A stretch of DNA of 64,000 nt from Ectobius pallidus (taxonomy: Eukaryota; Arthropoda; Insecta; Blattodea; Ectobiidae): assembly GCA_964059195.1 (NCBI GenBank), contig CAXKWD010000005.1, positions 89,107,882 through 89,171,881 of the forward strand, in the 5' to 3' direction. Below are positions 46,167-58,453 of this stretch, piece by piece. The position numbers and the translations under genes are program-made. The notes below the pieces were generated by a model. It made no database searches, had not been told where the DNA came from, and was given only the letters and a program-made list of their open reading frames with translations. Numbering within the stretch: position 1 is the stretch's first letter; every line of letters starts with the position of its first letter.

Positions 46167-46837
46167 AGGTAGATTTCGAAGAAAAATCTACCTAATGACT
46201 TTCAAAAAATTCGTTCATATCGTTACGTTTCATGCCTCCCTAAGTACGAAACCACCGCCTGTTAAAAAAATTGTGATATTTATATTTATATACAGTATAT
46301 GTATATGCATATATATCTTTACACGCTAGCGGCCGTCATTTTCAAGATATTTGAATCAAATTTTATTATGTTATTTCTAGTCCTAATAGTTCAGACAAGT
46401 TCGTTAATGAGCAAAATTGGCCTAAGGGGGTGGTCGGGGGAGGGGGTTGAAATTTTAAAACATTTATATCTCGGCCCCTATGAAGTATAGAGGAAAACTT
46501 TGATTGAATAAATTAGAGTACTCCTTATGGAGTTTACAGTGACACCAAGGATTCGGGGGTTTTGGGAGTACGAGTGGGGGTGGGGGTATGGGGATGGAAA
46601 TTATAAATTTTCGAAACTACGTCTTGTGGGGTATCGTTGAAAAGCTCTTGATGAGTACTCTACAAATCAATAAGTAGTTTCTTTATAGTTCTCATATAAG
46701 GCGAGATTTGAATGTTTTAAAAAGTTCTCTTTCCTCTTTTTTGCAGTTATTATTGCGGGTTTGTCATGCCAAGGCTAAAGAAGAAGAGTGCTACGCAGCG
46801 ACAGTAAATTAAAACAAAAGCACTTCGAAATCTACCT
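46167..46837. mobile_element. Candidate 671-bp non-autonomous TIR element
   Basis: AGGTAGATTTCGAAG (46167-46181) is exactly inverted at 46823-46837. The left end is doubled into a hairpin: TTAGGTAGATTT...AAATCTACCTAA at 46166-46196. The interior has G-rich runs (GGGGGTGGTCGGGGGAGGGG and similar) and no ORF. No target duplication is clear. Confidence 0.6.
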
Positions 46838-48749
46838 CAGCTTGTAGGCTTGCCTAAAGGGATTTTTGTTATTGTTATTAATAATTTTATGATATTTTCT
46901 CGAAAATGTTTGAACATTTTTCCCATGCCGGACTAGTACTTTTGTTCATTGATAATTAATTCAAACTGTCCACATTTTAGTTTCTCCTCGGCTGCCTTCA
47001 GGGTAAAATTCTCTAAATACATCTGAAGTTCCTCAACTACGTAACTGCACGACTTACCAGTGCACTGCTATACCCAGTTTCATATTCTTTCCGCCAGGCC
47101 TTGCAGTTTCCTTAGGTCCTGAGCAACCCACCAAGTTATGAAGAGCTTATGACTCATAGCGACAGTATTTCTTATCATCGTTGTAATCTGGCTTGCTTTC
47201 AAGTCAAGCAAGTTAAAAGCTGTGACTGGTTGCAGAATTTCAAAGGGGCAGGCAAGCTAAAATCAGAATATGTACACCTCTATTCACTACTACTTTAATA
47301 GGCCTACTGATTTGTGGAAGCTTTGTAATGGCCTATAAAATTGTTGTTCAGAAATGGTATGAAAATAATCATAAGAATAGCCTGTCTAATAAAGTAGTGA
47401 ACATGAGTTATAACATATAGGCCTCAGCATCTGGGAAATGTGAATACCAGCTAGCTAGCCTATTCCTGCTAACCCGGGGAAGTGTTGAAAAAAAAGTGAA
47501 ATTTACTCCTGTGAATATATTGAAAGATTTTGATATTTTAATAATTTTTTATTTAATGATAATTCCGTGAATAGAGACTAAATTCCATTGAACAAATTGC
47601 TAGTGAACATATTTTTGTCTGTTTCTTTTACTCGGGGTTCCTGGACTAGGGGCTAAAACCTGGTCATACAACCAAAGTTTAATTAAGTTTCATAAAGTAA
47701 AGTCTCCTTGTTCCTTCTTGTAATTACAGGGTTGTGTTTTTCTTTTTGTACTGTTTCCTCATAAAGTTTGAGAGGACATTCCATGACTGAGTAAATACCA
47801 ACCCAACAATTCTCGTTTTTACTCTGTATTTTCATTGGAATCATCACTCTTGGTCTTCATCTTGATGTTTTATTTCTGCAGTGTGTTTTGCATAAAAACT
47901 TCTTTGCGAAAGAAACCGCTGACACTAAGTAGGAAGCTATAAAAAAAACTGGTTTTCACATCGTGAAGGCACAATGGAGTCTTATGGCCCATGCTATTCA
48001 TATGGAAGAATGAAACGCGCGCGAGCGCTATGTTGCCAGGCATGTCTATTTTCAGAATATGATCAAAGTGAAATAAAATCCTGTATTTCTGTATGAAATG
48101 TTGTGAAGAACATGATAGTGGACATGAAAATCTTACATTTTCTTTGAATTATAAAAATTGTAATTGTATTTTTAACATATTTTTCGTTCTGAACTTTAAA
48201 TCATAGCCTATAGTAAAATTGAAACAATTGCGGCGAAAAAAATCTCAATTATTCGTTTGTCCTTATAGGTAGGCCTAATGCTGGTCCTTAGAAGTAACCA
48301 ATGTTTTAAAAATAGTGATTACAAAAAAATAAAATGTCAGACAAGGTGAGAGTATTTTTCATTTTTGCACTGAAAAATGTCGTCGCTGGCTAAATTTTGT
48401 TCTACAGTCCACTTAAAAACTTCCAGGGCAAAGTTGTAAAGAAAAGTGTGAAATTATTTTTCCTCATCATTCAAAAGTCCTCCGAACAATATTAGTCACG
48501 TATCCTCAGTTTCTTTCTCAGGTGAACAACATCGCTCGGTGAGTAGAGTTATTTCGAGTTATACTAAGAAATTTGAAAACTGTTTTATCTGACCAGCATA
48601 GGCCTATGTGTGAATGTATTTTTCTTACTTTCATTGTATTATAAATTATGGGATCATTTTATGCGGAATTTTAACAAAATAGAACAAATTCTAATGCTTT
48701 AAATGAAAATATTGTCAAGAGTAATAAAAAACTCCGAAATAGGCCTAAA
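46838..48749. other. No gene recognised
   Basis: AT-rich, 1.9 kb. A minus-strand frame near 46930-47040 is open but unidentified. Several TAGGCCTA octamers (47299, 48271, 48599, 48740). Confidence 0.5.
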
Positions 48750-48751
48750 TA

Positions 48752-48869
48752 CGGTGTGTCCGTAAAGTCAAGGTGCACCGTTATATATAAAGCCATGTAA
48801 TGGTTTATATACATAAACCATTTTATATAAAACCATGTAATGGTGCACATTGACTTTATGGACACACGG
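48752..48869. mobile_element. Mariner-like MITE (118 bp)
   Basis: CGGTGTGTCCGTAAAGTCAA at the left and its inverse CGGTGTGTCCATAAAGTCAA at the right, with TA at 48750-48751 and 48870-48871. The whole element folds into one hairpin (inner ATGGTTTATA...TATAAACCAT). The TA target and the GTGTCCnTAAAGTC end suggest a Tc1/mariner origin. Confidence 0.85.
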
Positions 48870-49029
48870 TATTTCATTAGGCATATAAAAAGTTAAAAAC
48901 ACGCCAGTAGTCGTAAATTTGTATATTTTAAATTATTTACTGGTATATAATAATAATTAGCCTACAATAGCGAAGTATCCAGATAAAATGTACATTCTTA
49001 TAACACCCAAAACGCACATCAGATCTCCC

Positions 49030-49272
49030 ATAACATAGACTAGACCTATGTAAGATAGTTGCAAATTTTGAATATATTGGCATCAAAGTATTAAATGCAG
49101 TGCCCGACTTAAAGCCAAACGAAGGCTAGATTACAAATAGGCCTATCCTTTGGAGAAAAATTTTTCAAATAGAAATTTTAGCTTTTGGTGTAAGTTCTTC
49201 TAGTACAAAATTTAAACAACGTAGAATCGTTTTTAGAGAAAATCTCGAAAAATGGAATTGTCTTCATTCAAA
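49030..49272 (-). repeat. Inverted copy of the 40500-40740 repeat
   Basis: Shared TTGAATATATTGGCATCAAA, AAATGCAGTGCCCGACTT and TTTAGAGAAAATC phrases in opposite orientation. Confidence 0.7.
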
Positions 49273-49367
49273 GTGATAAAAAAGGAAGATAAAGGATTCT
49301 TTTGCCATTTAAACTATACAAATTGTCTGAGGATGCTGCTTTATTGACTTGCCTTCAATCTGTTAAA

Positions 49368-50130
49368 AATTAATTTAAGTTTGTTGCCATATAAACATAA
49401 TGGTTCAATTCTCTGACGGGATGAACAGGCATTCTGAAGTTACTGAGGAAACGACGTGCAAAACATTACGAAGGACACGTGAAAATCGTTACATTATAAA
49501 TTTTAATATTAAATAATAAGAAAATGCTTATGGTTTTTAAAAGGCGGCGGAAACTTTGCACCTTTTCTTCTGCTTCAGATCATGTAAGTTACAGTAGGCC
49601 TACATCATATCTGTTATTCTTACATACAAATTGGGGTTATGAATAAAATCTGTTGAATTATATCAAACCCGATGTGAAACATTCGCATAACTTTCTCAAA
49701 CAAAAGGAAAGATTTTTAAATGTTTTACGTCTTGATGCCGTTTTACAATATTTTGCGTGCCTTACAGGTAATTAATTATCTATCGAATCTTGAGGTCCTG
49801 GTTGTTGTGACCGAGATGACTAGCTTGTAACAACCGTTCATAAATGTTCTATAAAACATTAAAATAAAATGAATTCGTAGAGATTACAAATTAGGAAGAA
49901 ACTTCTTACAGCAACTTTGATATGACAGTATAGGGTTATAGTACATACTATATTTAAACCACCTTATAACCTACTCCCTATTGGTATTTACAAATGTCTT
50001 AAAAATGTGAAGACATAATAATACAATATTGAAATAAACACTGGTAGAATAAACTGAATGTACACGTAGCCTACATCATAATTTTTGGATATAGCACATA
50101 GTAAAATTAACAAAATATGTTTACATATCA
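49368..50130 (+). repeat. Unknown dispersed repeat, copy 1 (pair at 57445-58230)
   Basis: Collinear over about 750 bp with 57445-58230: GTTGC-ATA(T/G)AAACATAA, TGAGGAAACGACGT, CATGTAAGTTA(C/T)AGTAGG, GACCGAGATGACTAGCTTGT, TTAGGAAGAAAC and ATTTTTGGATATAG. Non-coding. Confidence 0.8.
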
Positions 50131-50239
50131 AATTATCTTAAAAATATGCCTATTTATAAAATAAATACTGTACGTTTTAAGCGGAGTTATTGATAGTCAA
50201 ACGTATTGACATATTATTATGTTTATCATTAGTTTTATT

Positions 50240-52600
50240 CATTTCAAGCTGCTTTCTAAAAGCATTTCTTAAAAATTCCATATCAATTCCGTATATTCAA
50301 ATAATTTATCATTCAAAATGATTACCGTTAAAATGAAGAGGTATAAGCCCTAGGCGTTACTAAGAGGTATTATTTATAATACTCAGGTTTGTATCTTGCA
50401 TAACAATAGTATAAAGAGAACTAACATTTGTGGTTCGTGACTGGGGAAAGGATTTATATGTACTAAATGTTTTATAATATATCTAAATATATAGACTAAC
50501 TTATATAAGTTAATTGCTGTTAATTGTATGCGTACTTGAATGCGGTCTCGCCCTGTAGTAAAAATTCGCTTAGATGGCAGAGATAATTTGAATTTTACTG
50601 TATCGGGAGCTTTGAGAAAAATTTAAAATTGATGGATTCTGCTAATTTCTGCTAATTTCCGGATATTGTAACTGATAGGCTACAAGTTTTTAATTATTAA
50701 CAAGATGCAACTGTATAAAACAAATATTTACTTATGATAATTGTTATTGCTGAAAGAACTAAAGTAAAGTATCGATGTTTCGAATCTCAATAGTTCGATA
50801 TTCTCATAAATTCGAACTAAAAAAACTGAATTAACAATTAATTAATTAATTAATTAATCATCCGTTTTTCAGGGCCTTATGCGAACCTAGATATAGACGA
50901 GGATGTTACAAGATTAAGAAATGAGACCTCATATTTCCGAAACTAGCCATTTTAGGTTTTAGTTCTGAAATATTAATTAAAAAAACAGATCTATATTTCT
51001 GCTGAAGCCTCGTCGATCTTTGTGCTATAACTTATTCAATTATAATGAGAACTAAAAAATCACAAATTGTGGAATGATGTAATTATAATATTGTTAAGAT
51101 CGTGAGTATTCTCTAGTTTCAATGGGTGTTTTAAGTAATGAGCCAGTTTGGAGAATGCCCCGGGCGATCCCGAAGAACAACCTGGTGTTTAGACGGTGGT
51201 GTGAGATTGCTGCTCGGTAACAGTGCAATTCTTTAAGACAGGGACATTTGAAAATTTGCACAAACTGTAATGAAAAGTGCGATTTTGTTTTCTAAACTGT
51301 GCTGTATTATTTAACATAGGAATTTTCGTATAGGCCTATAGACATACAGGCTTTTTCGTGTAATTTTATAAGCCCGAGTTTCTTTTTTAGTTCAAGATAG
51401 TTTCGGCTCGAATTAGCGAATTTAAGCAATAATAGGATTTTGAAATTTTAAGAGATTATTTCTCATAACGTCGTAAGAATTTCGTAACTTTTAATTCATT
51501 TTCATGAATATGAACTACATTTATTTTTTGTTGAGCATAATGCGTTAAATTATCACAATGTATAAGTTACTATAAAATAATTTCTAAAATACTGAAAAAT
51601 ATAATTAAAAACAGCATTTTCAATTCTACACATAGGCCTACTGAAACACATGACAATTATCTCCCTAAATAGATGATACTTACAAGTAGGCCTAAATCCC
51701 TTTTCATTACTTTGTCTAACTGGTGTTCTGAATTATGAAAGTGTATTCTAACATCATTGCTTCTATCACTGTAGTTGTAAAAAAATCAGGCTAGGGCAAT
51801 AGATTGTCCACATTTAGTAGGTTTATATGTAATATGATCCGTAAATTGTGGACCTTGGTATTATTTTCTTTTCATTTAGCCTACATCTTATCTGTTTTTA
51901 GTGTTGGTTTAATGTATTTTCATTATTAAACTTCAGCAAGTTATTAAATACAGTATTATGAAGAGGGGAATTTGTAATGGCTGGAATTAACCGTGTATTC
52001 AGCTTGGTGAACCGAGGCCTTGCCCAGTCCCATTCTAAATATTCCTCTTGACTAGGACAGAATGGATATTGTGATAGGGCTTGAGTAAAGTCACGATGCC
52101 AACACTCTTCCCGCAACTCTGTCGTATTGCACTTATCAAAACATTTACTTGATAAAACTCATCCCTACCACTCATTTAAGTCTCACTACATACTATACAG
52201 GTTGCATACAACTGTTTTATTACCTTTCGTGCGTAAATTTTGTCATTCGATACTTTTCTAAATTACTCTAATGATTTTAACTTCAGTAATCTGTTTATAT
52301 TAAATGTTATAATCTTTTGGAACATTTTATCGGCAAACAAAATTATAAAGGGTAACAATTATAAGTTGCCACCCCATCTAAAAATGAAGGTAGGCCCTAT
52401 TCCCTCGCAAATGTGATTAAATACTTTGCATGAGATCGATACAATTGAAAGCGTACTCTCCCAAAGCTAACACTTATATCGGAATGTGACGTGAGAAAAT
52501 TATGTTTTCCATGCTTGGGAGTCACATAAGTGCTTCATTGTCAGGGGCTCTTTCTAATCAAAACCGATAAATTCAGTAAGAACTGAAGTTTTGGAGAGTA
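50240..52600. other. No gene recognised
   Basis: AT-rich. (TTAA)n-type AATTAATTAATTAATTAATT near 50837. A 72-codon minus frame at 51898-52116 is unassigned. CAACTCTGTCGTATTGC near 52115 recurs at 60463, marking a short dispersed repeat. Confidence 0.5.
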
Positions 52601-52607
52601 GAAAATA

Positions 52608-55226
52608 ATGTGGTTGCATATCAAAAGCTGCATCCGGGAGTTAAGGGGAATAAATGATAGAATAGCAGTTGCTGTATTAAATGTAAAAGGCATCGATATC
52701 ACAATTATCCAAATTTATGCGCCAACCGAAGCTTATACAGAGGATGAAATAGAAGAGTTCTACGATACCCTAGAGAGAACTATAGCAAAATACAAAAAAG
52801 ACAGACTATTCGTAATAGGCGATTTCAACAGTAAGGTGGGAAACAGAAGCAGCATAGAAAAGGAAGCAGTAGGTCCACATGGGTACAAGACGAGAAATGA
52901 ACGCGGTGAAAGATTAGTGCAATTCGCACAAGAAAACAACCTGAAAATAGCTAATACATTCTATAAGAAGCATCCAGATGCAAGGTGGACTTGGAGATCC
53001 CCGGACGGGAAGACGAAGAATGAAATAGACTACATTCTGAGTAACAACTTAAGGGACATAGAGGACATTCAAACGACAAATGGACTGAAGTTCGATACAG
53101 ATCACAGGCTGATTCGCACAAAATTTCGGGTAAAGAAAACCAGAAGATTCGTCAAAACAACACGTAAACCCAAGGCCGAAAACGTCGAGAAGGAAACGTA
53201 GGCCTATAGATTAATGCTACAACAAGCACTGGAGCAGAGGAAACGAGAACCGGAAACTAATGTTCAGGAAATATACAATGCACTACAACCAGATATCCTA
53301 ACGGCGGCGGAAGTAGCCTCAGAAAGCAGAGCAGCATCAGAAAGAAACATAAGGAACAAACAGAAATTAAGTGAGAAAACAATTAAACTGATTGAAGAAA
53401 GAGAACAGAAGAAAGCTGCCATGCATATGTCCACGAAGAACAAAATCGAGTTTTTAGAACTTAACAAGTTAACCAAAAGAGAAATCAGAAAAGACCTACG
53501 CGAATACAACTCTAACATAGCCAAGCACATCGCAACCACATCGAGATCGGTCAAGAAAATAAAAAGAGAAATAAATGAAGGGAAACACTGGATGTTGGGC
53601 GTTAAAGGGGACAGAGGAAAAAGAATAGCTAATAGAAAGGACATTAACTCAGCAGCCACTGACTACTATAAGGAACTTTACAAGAGTACCGCGCATCTAA
53701 GAAACGATGAACTCCCTCTAATCGGAGATGAGACGGCGCCACCGATACTCAAAGAAGAAGTAACACAAGCTATAAAAGAACTAAAATCTGGGAAATCCCC
53801 CGGTGAGGACGGGATCCTAAATGAATTCCTGAAATGGGGAGGAGAACCCCTAGTAACTGCAACGACCTCGCTATTCAATCACATACTACAAACAGAGGAA
53901 TTACCACAACAATGGCAGCAGAGTACAGTAATTCTGCTGCATAAGAAAGGAAACAGGGACGACCTGAACAACTATCGGCCCATCAGTTTATTATCCAATT
54001 TGTATAAAGTATTCACTAAGATTCTCACCAAAAGGCTTACTAAAATCTTTGATGAAAACCAACCTCCGGAACAAGCTGGATTTCGCGCGAACTACAGTAC
54101 AATTGATCACCTCCAATCAGTTAATCAAATCCTAGAAAAAGCAGAAGAATACAACATACAGATACACATTGCTTTTGTGGACTACAGAAAAGCATTTGAT
54201 GCAGTGGAACTCACGAGTATTTTGAGCTCCTTGAAAGCTATAGGCGTAGATAACAAGTACACAAGACTTATAGGAAAATTATACACAAACAGCACCGCCA
54301 AAATTAGAACAGAGATAGAAGGCACGCCATTCAAGATAGAAAGAGGCGTTAAACAAGGTGACCCGATCTCACCAAAATTGTTCACATGCCTGTTAGAACA
54401 AGTTTTCAGAAAACTGGATTGGGAAAAGAAAAGATATGGCTTAAACATAAACGGGAAAAGACTCACAAACTTACGCTTCGCAGATGACATTGTGTTATTC
54501 GCAAAAACTGGGAAAGAGATGGAATACATGCTGAAAGACTTAAGCGGGAAGAGCGAACACGTGGGACTAAAAATGAACCCCGGAAAAACTAAGTTATTGT
54601 CACTTTCAGGCCAAGCAGCAATAACATTGAATGGAACAACAATTTATTACACCGACGAATATACCTATCTAGGTCAGTCAATATCATTGACAAAGAGAGG
54701 AGAGAAGGAAATTAGAAGAAGAGTGGCCATGGCATGGGGTAAATTCTGGAATCTGAAGTTTATATTCCAAGACAGATCTCTCAAGCAGAAGACAAAAATA
54801 GAAATACTAGAAAGTTGCGTCATACCAGTGCTAATCTACGGATGCCAGACATGGGCATATACACAAAGAGAGACAGAACTACTACAGAAATGTCAACGGA
54901 AGATGGAAAGGCGGATCCTCAACATCAAGTTGTGCGATAGAGTGACCAATGAAGAACTCAGAAGGAAGACGAAAATGCAGGATGTGGCGAGTCAGGCTTG
55001 GTCACTGAAATGGAAGTGGGGAGGTCATGCAGCAAGACTCCACCAGGACAGATGGGCGTATGTCACAACAATGTGGGACCCCCGAATAGGGAAAAGGAGC
55101 AGAGGACGTCCAAGGCGAAGATGGTCCGACGACTTCACGAGAACACTAGGCGCAACATGGAGCAGGACGGCTAGAGACAGAATAAAGTGGAGAAACACAA
55201 TGAAAGACTTAACAAACCCAAAGTGA
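52608..55226 (+). pseudogene. RTE-clade LINE: endonuclease and reverse transcriptase, one frame broken by a single TAG
   Basis: One 873-codon frame with a single internal stop at codon 198. Residues 1-190 are the rest of an AP endonuclease: YAPTEAYTEDEIEEFYDTLE, FVIGDFNSKVG, NEIDYILSN and DTDHRLI. The reverse transcriptase follows: LKSGKSPGEDGI, NNYRPISLLSNLYK, QAGFRANYSTIDHL, FVDYRKAFDAVE (D525), GVKQGDPISPKLF and RFADDIVLF (FADD 624-627). The C-terminal GHAARLHQDRW...RSRGRPRRRWSDDF is typical of RTE elements. It is 5'-truncated near 52605. The lone stop arises inside TAGGCCTA (53199-53206); removing GGCCTA gives ACG-TAT-AGA with no stop and no shift. Confidence 0.93.
53199..53206. repeat. 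TAGGCCTA creating the only stop in the RTE frame (scar-like)
   Basis: GAA-ACG-TAG-GCC-TAT-AGA-TTA. Without GGCCTA it reads GAA-ACG-TAT-AGA-TTA, and the reading frame is continuous on both sides. Confidence 0.85.
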
Positions 55227-55405
55227 ACAGTGATCAGTGATCAGTGATAAGTGATGATACCTATCAAATGCAGCACTTGAGCTCGCACGGACCGGCTCAC
55301 CGAGCGACCAAACCTAGAGCCAGCCCTACGATCGGTAGGAGGCCCTTGACCTAAAGGGATGCCAATGGGCTTATTTTATTTTATTTATTTATTTATTTTT
55401 ATATC
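55227..55405 (+). mobile_element. RTE 3' untranslated region and (TTTA)n tail
   Basis: A short 3' region with tandem CAGTGATCAGTGAT repeats near 55229, CACGGACCGGCTCACCGAGC and TAGGAGGCCCTTGACCT, ending in (TTTTA/TTTA)n at about 55370-55400. A short microsatellite tail is usual for RTE. Confidence 0.85.
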
Positions 55406-56520
55406 ATACTATATTAAAATATGAGAGAGTATATAAAAGGAACTTAATGCCAATTCCTAGTATCGAACTCACAATAATATGTTCAATCCTGTTAAGAGAG
55501 AACTCAAATATAAAAAAAAAAAAAAAAAAAAAAATATTAAGGGCACTAATGGCAAAAAGGAAAAAAAATAAGCAGATTTTAAATATAAGTTAAAAGGAAG
55601 TAGACTGAAGCAATTTTGTACCTTCATGTTTGGAGACCGCAAGCTGACTGACAAAAGAATCGACCCGTGTGTGGAGAGCATAAAGGTTATGAGCTCACAT
55701 AGGCTTGAGGCAGCTTGTGATTATGTCTGAAATATAGCCTATCATAGATTTGAAAAAGAAAGTATGATATATTTTGCCATTTTTGTGCGTTAGTTTCGAT
55801 TCAGTCTAGGTGTAAATTATTTCAAAGTTTCAATGCATAGGCCTATCTATGAGTTGTGCAATAATATTAAAATGTCAGCAACCGAACTTATGTCCAATAA
55901 ATTTAATGGAAAAAGATGTCTTAACTCTGCTAGTTGCGTATGATCTTTGCAGTTGGTTTTTCTCTTGTACATACAGGTTCTTGAAAGTAAGCCCTGCATA
56001 TAACGCATTCATTATGCAAAGAAAGTCTACATCTCCTCAATTCAGACATAAACACCTTTATGCCCTCCGCACACTGGTCGATTCTTTTGTCAGTCAACTT
56101 GCGATCTCCAATCGTGAGTACAAAATAGTTTCGATTTACTTCCTTTTAACTTTTTTAAATTTTGTTTCGACCATACTACAATATGCTTATTATGGCATCC
56201 ATTCAAATACAGATTTTCATTATAACACTGGTGAGATATCGATTAATATCGAACACGGAACAATCTTAACTGCGTAACAAACAACCTGAATTTAATTGTA
56301 ATGTTATGTTAAATTAACTTCAGTTCGCATTTTCATAACTTATTCCGTTGGTTTGACGTTAAATGGTCAAGAGCAGCTTCGAGCACCCTGTACGCAATCA
56401 CTTACCATCTATCGCAGAAGACGAGAACTACGAGAAATTACTAACAGCTGGTTTCGAGGTCAATGTTCTCCCCTTGTTTAATAAATCTAAAACCTTAAAA
56501 CTTAAAACTTAAAACTTAAC
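55406..56520. other. No gene recognised
   Basis: Contains an A24 run at about 55511-55534. The 142-codon frame 55849-56277 has no recognised motif and an unremarkable composition. Confidence 0.45.
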
Positions 56521-56523
56521 ATT

Positions 56524-57030
56524 TAATTATGGTCGAACAAAAACCGTTGTATGCAACTTGTCTATAGCTTAATGGTAATTAAGATAACTTACTCGATATT
56601 ACGAAAACTCGCATTGCTAGTTTCATAAACATAAAAAGTAAACTAAATTTAAAAAACTCCTTGGCGCTACATCCCTGAAGGGACTAGGCCTACCACCCGA
56701 CCACTGCGTCATCTACCATAGGCAGATGGCAGGATTGGGGGGCATGTGATCAGCATGCCGGCACCCACGGCCGTTAATGATGGTTTCCCAGACCGGAGCT
56801 GCTACTTCTGTATCAAGTAGCGCCTCAATTTGAATCCCGAGGTTGAGTGCAACCGTTCCAGACCTCTCTTCCCCAGAAACATCAGAAGGATCGAACCTGG
56901 GCCGTCGGATCTGTAGTCAGCGATGCTAACCACAAGACCACGCCGGCGGTCTTCATAAACGTACTCGTATCTTAATAAATGTCATTGTAGGTTTGTTGTA
57001 TAATGTACTATTTTCACATCAAGAAAGGAA
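56524..57030 (+). repeat. Dispersed repeat interrupted by SINE family B (pair of 25738-25900)
   Basis: The halves at 56524-56630 and 56961-57030 align with 25738-25900. Confidence 0.65.
56631..56951 (-). mobile_element. tRNA-headed SINE, family B, copy 2, with target duplication
   Basis: Full-length match to 1906-2215. Flanked by TTCATAAAC at 56622-56630 and 56952-56960, a perfect 9-bp duplication. The 3' end (left) has a short A/T-rich tail. The interrupted host repeat is seen without a SINE at 25738. Confidence 0.92.
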
Positions 57031-57444
57031 ATAACAAGGAACACATTTTTCCTTTACGTTTTTTGCTGTTTTCGTGCAAATTAAAAAACAAAACTTATGA
57101 TATTATGTACCATTAGGGAACGTTGGAGCTAGAGTATCGCACACTTGTTTTATACGCGTGGCAGAGATCATTTTTGCCACTCGATACAAGCTATCTGGCA
57201 GTGAAACATTAGAACCTATAGGCCTATCTAAAAAACCATACACTTAATCACAAAAAGCAAAACAGGTATTGCATTCGTTCATGATGTGAACTACTATCCT
57301 TTGAATCCCCATCCAACCTGTAACTTATAATACGAGGAGCAAGTATTTTGAATATCCATGTGATTCTTTTTTTCCTGCGAGAAACAGAACATCTAGTCAT
57401 TTTAATTTATTTCCCCTCTTATAAACATTTCAAAAGTTCAACAA
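57031..57444. other. No gene recognised
   Basis: AT-rich spacer. TAGGCCTA near 57219. Confidence 0.5.
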
Positions 57445-58230
57445 ATCAATTTAAGTTTGTTGCTGTAGAAACATAAAGTTTAATTTCCTGACGAGATGAA
57501 TAAATTGGCATTCTTAAGTTACTGGGGAAACGACGTTTCATTATGAAGACCACGTTTAACATCCAAACATTATAAATTCTTATACCTTATTAAATGACAA
57601 GAGGATGCTGATGGGGCTTAATAAGCGGCTGTAACCTTGTACCTTTTCTCCTGCTTCAGGATCATGTAAGTTATAGTAGGCCTACGTCATAGGCCTATTT
57701 ATTATTCTTACATACGAATGCTAGGTATGAGTGAAACTGTAGAATTATGACAAATGTGATGTGAAACACATAACTTTCTCCACCTAAAGTATCGATCATG
57801 AAATATCTTTGCGTCAAGTTGCGGTTTTAGTCTACAGAATTTTGCAATACAATGGCCCCCCCCTTTATGTGAATAATTATCTATAGAGTCTACAATCTTC
57901 ATTTCTTCATTGTTGTGGCCGAGATGACTAGCTTGTAACAACAGTTCAGAATAATTATTCTATAAAACATTATAATAAAAATGAATTGTAGACCTAAATA
58001 GAAGGGGTCAGAGTTCAAAATTAGGAAGAAACCCCTTACGGGATCATTAATAAACTTCATGACAGAGGATAGTTACATTTAAGTTACCTTGTACTCTCAA
58101 TTGGTATTTACAGATTTCTTTAAAATGTACGAACATAACGATATTGATATACACAGTGGTAGAAACACATAAATATACGTCATATGCACCATCATTTTTG
58201 GATATAGTAGGCTACTTAGGTACATTATAT
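57445..58230 (+). repeat. Unknown dispersed repeat, copy 2 (pair of 49368-50130)
   Basis: See 49368. Both copies share a TAGGCCTA (57677-57684 and 49595-49602). This copy has an additional one at 57690-57697 that is absent in the other. Confidence 0.8.
57690..57697. repeat. TAGGCCTA private to one repeat copy (scar-like)
   Basis: GTCA-TAGGCCTA-TTTATTATTC here versus ATCA-TA-TCTGTTATTC at 49608-49609. Equal length once GGCCTA is removed. Confidence 0.8.
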
Positions 58231-58453
58231 AATCAATAAAAATTATCTTAAAAAACTAAGCCTATTTATAAAACTAATACTTTTGACACTAGCCAATTCG
58301 CCACATAATCAATGTTATTAATGTAGCCTATGTACGTGTCATGATAATGATAATGTTATGATAATTTATACCGGTACTTAGTAGTTATAGTAAGATAACA
58401 ATTCTAATCAATTACATACTCCACACTACAAGATTTCTTTGGTTTATTATATA

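Noticed and set aside
46930..47158. Minus-strand frame with VVEELQMYLENFTLKAAEEK
   Set aside because: Weak resemblance to transposase text, with a stop just upstream. Not enough to call.
51898..52116. 72-codon minus-strand frame with a WHRDFTQALSQYPFCPSQEE segment
   Set aside because: Looks somewhat protein-like, but no family is recognised and no clear splice sites frame it. It could be an exon, but I cannot support it.
55849..56277. 142-codon open frame
   Set aside because: No motif, no repeat or exon signals, and an AT-driven hydrophobic composition. Kept as unassigned.
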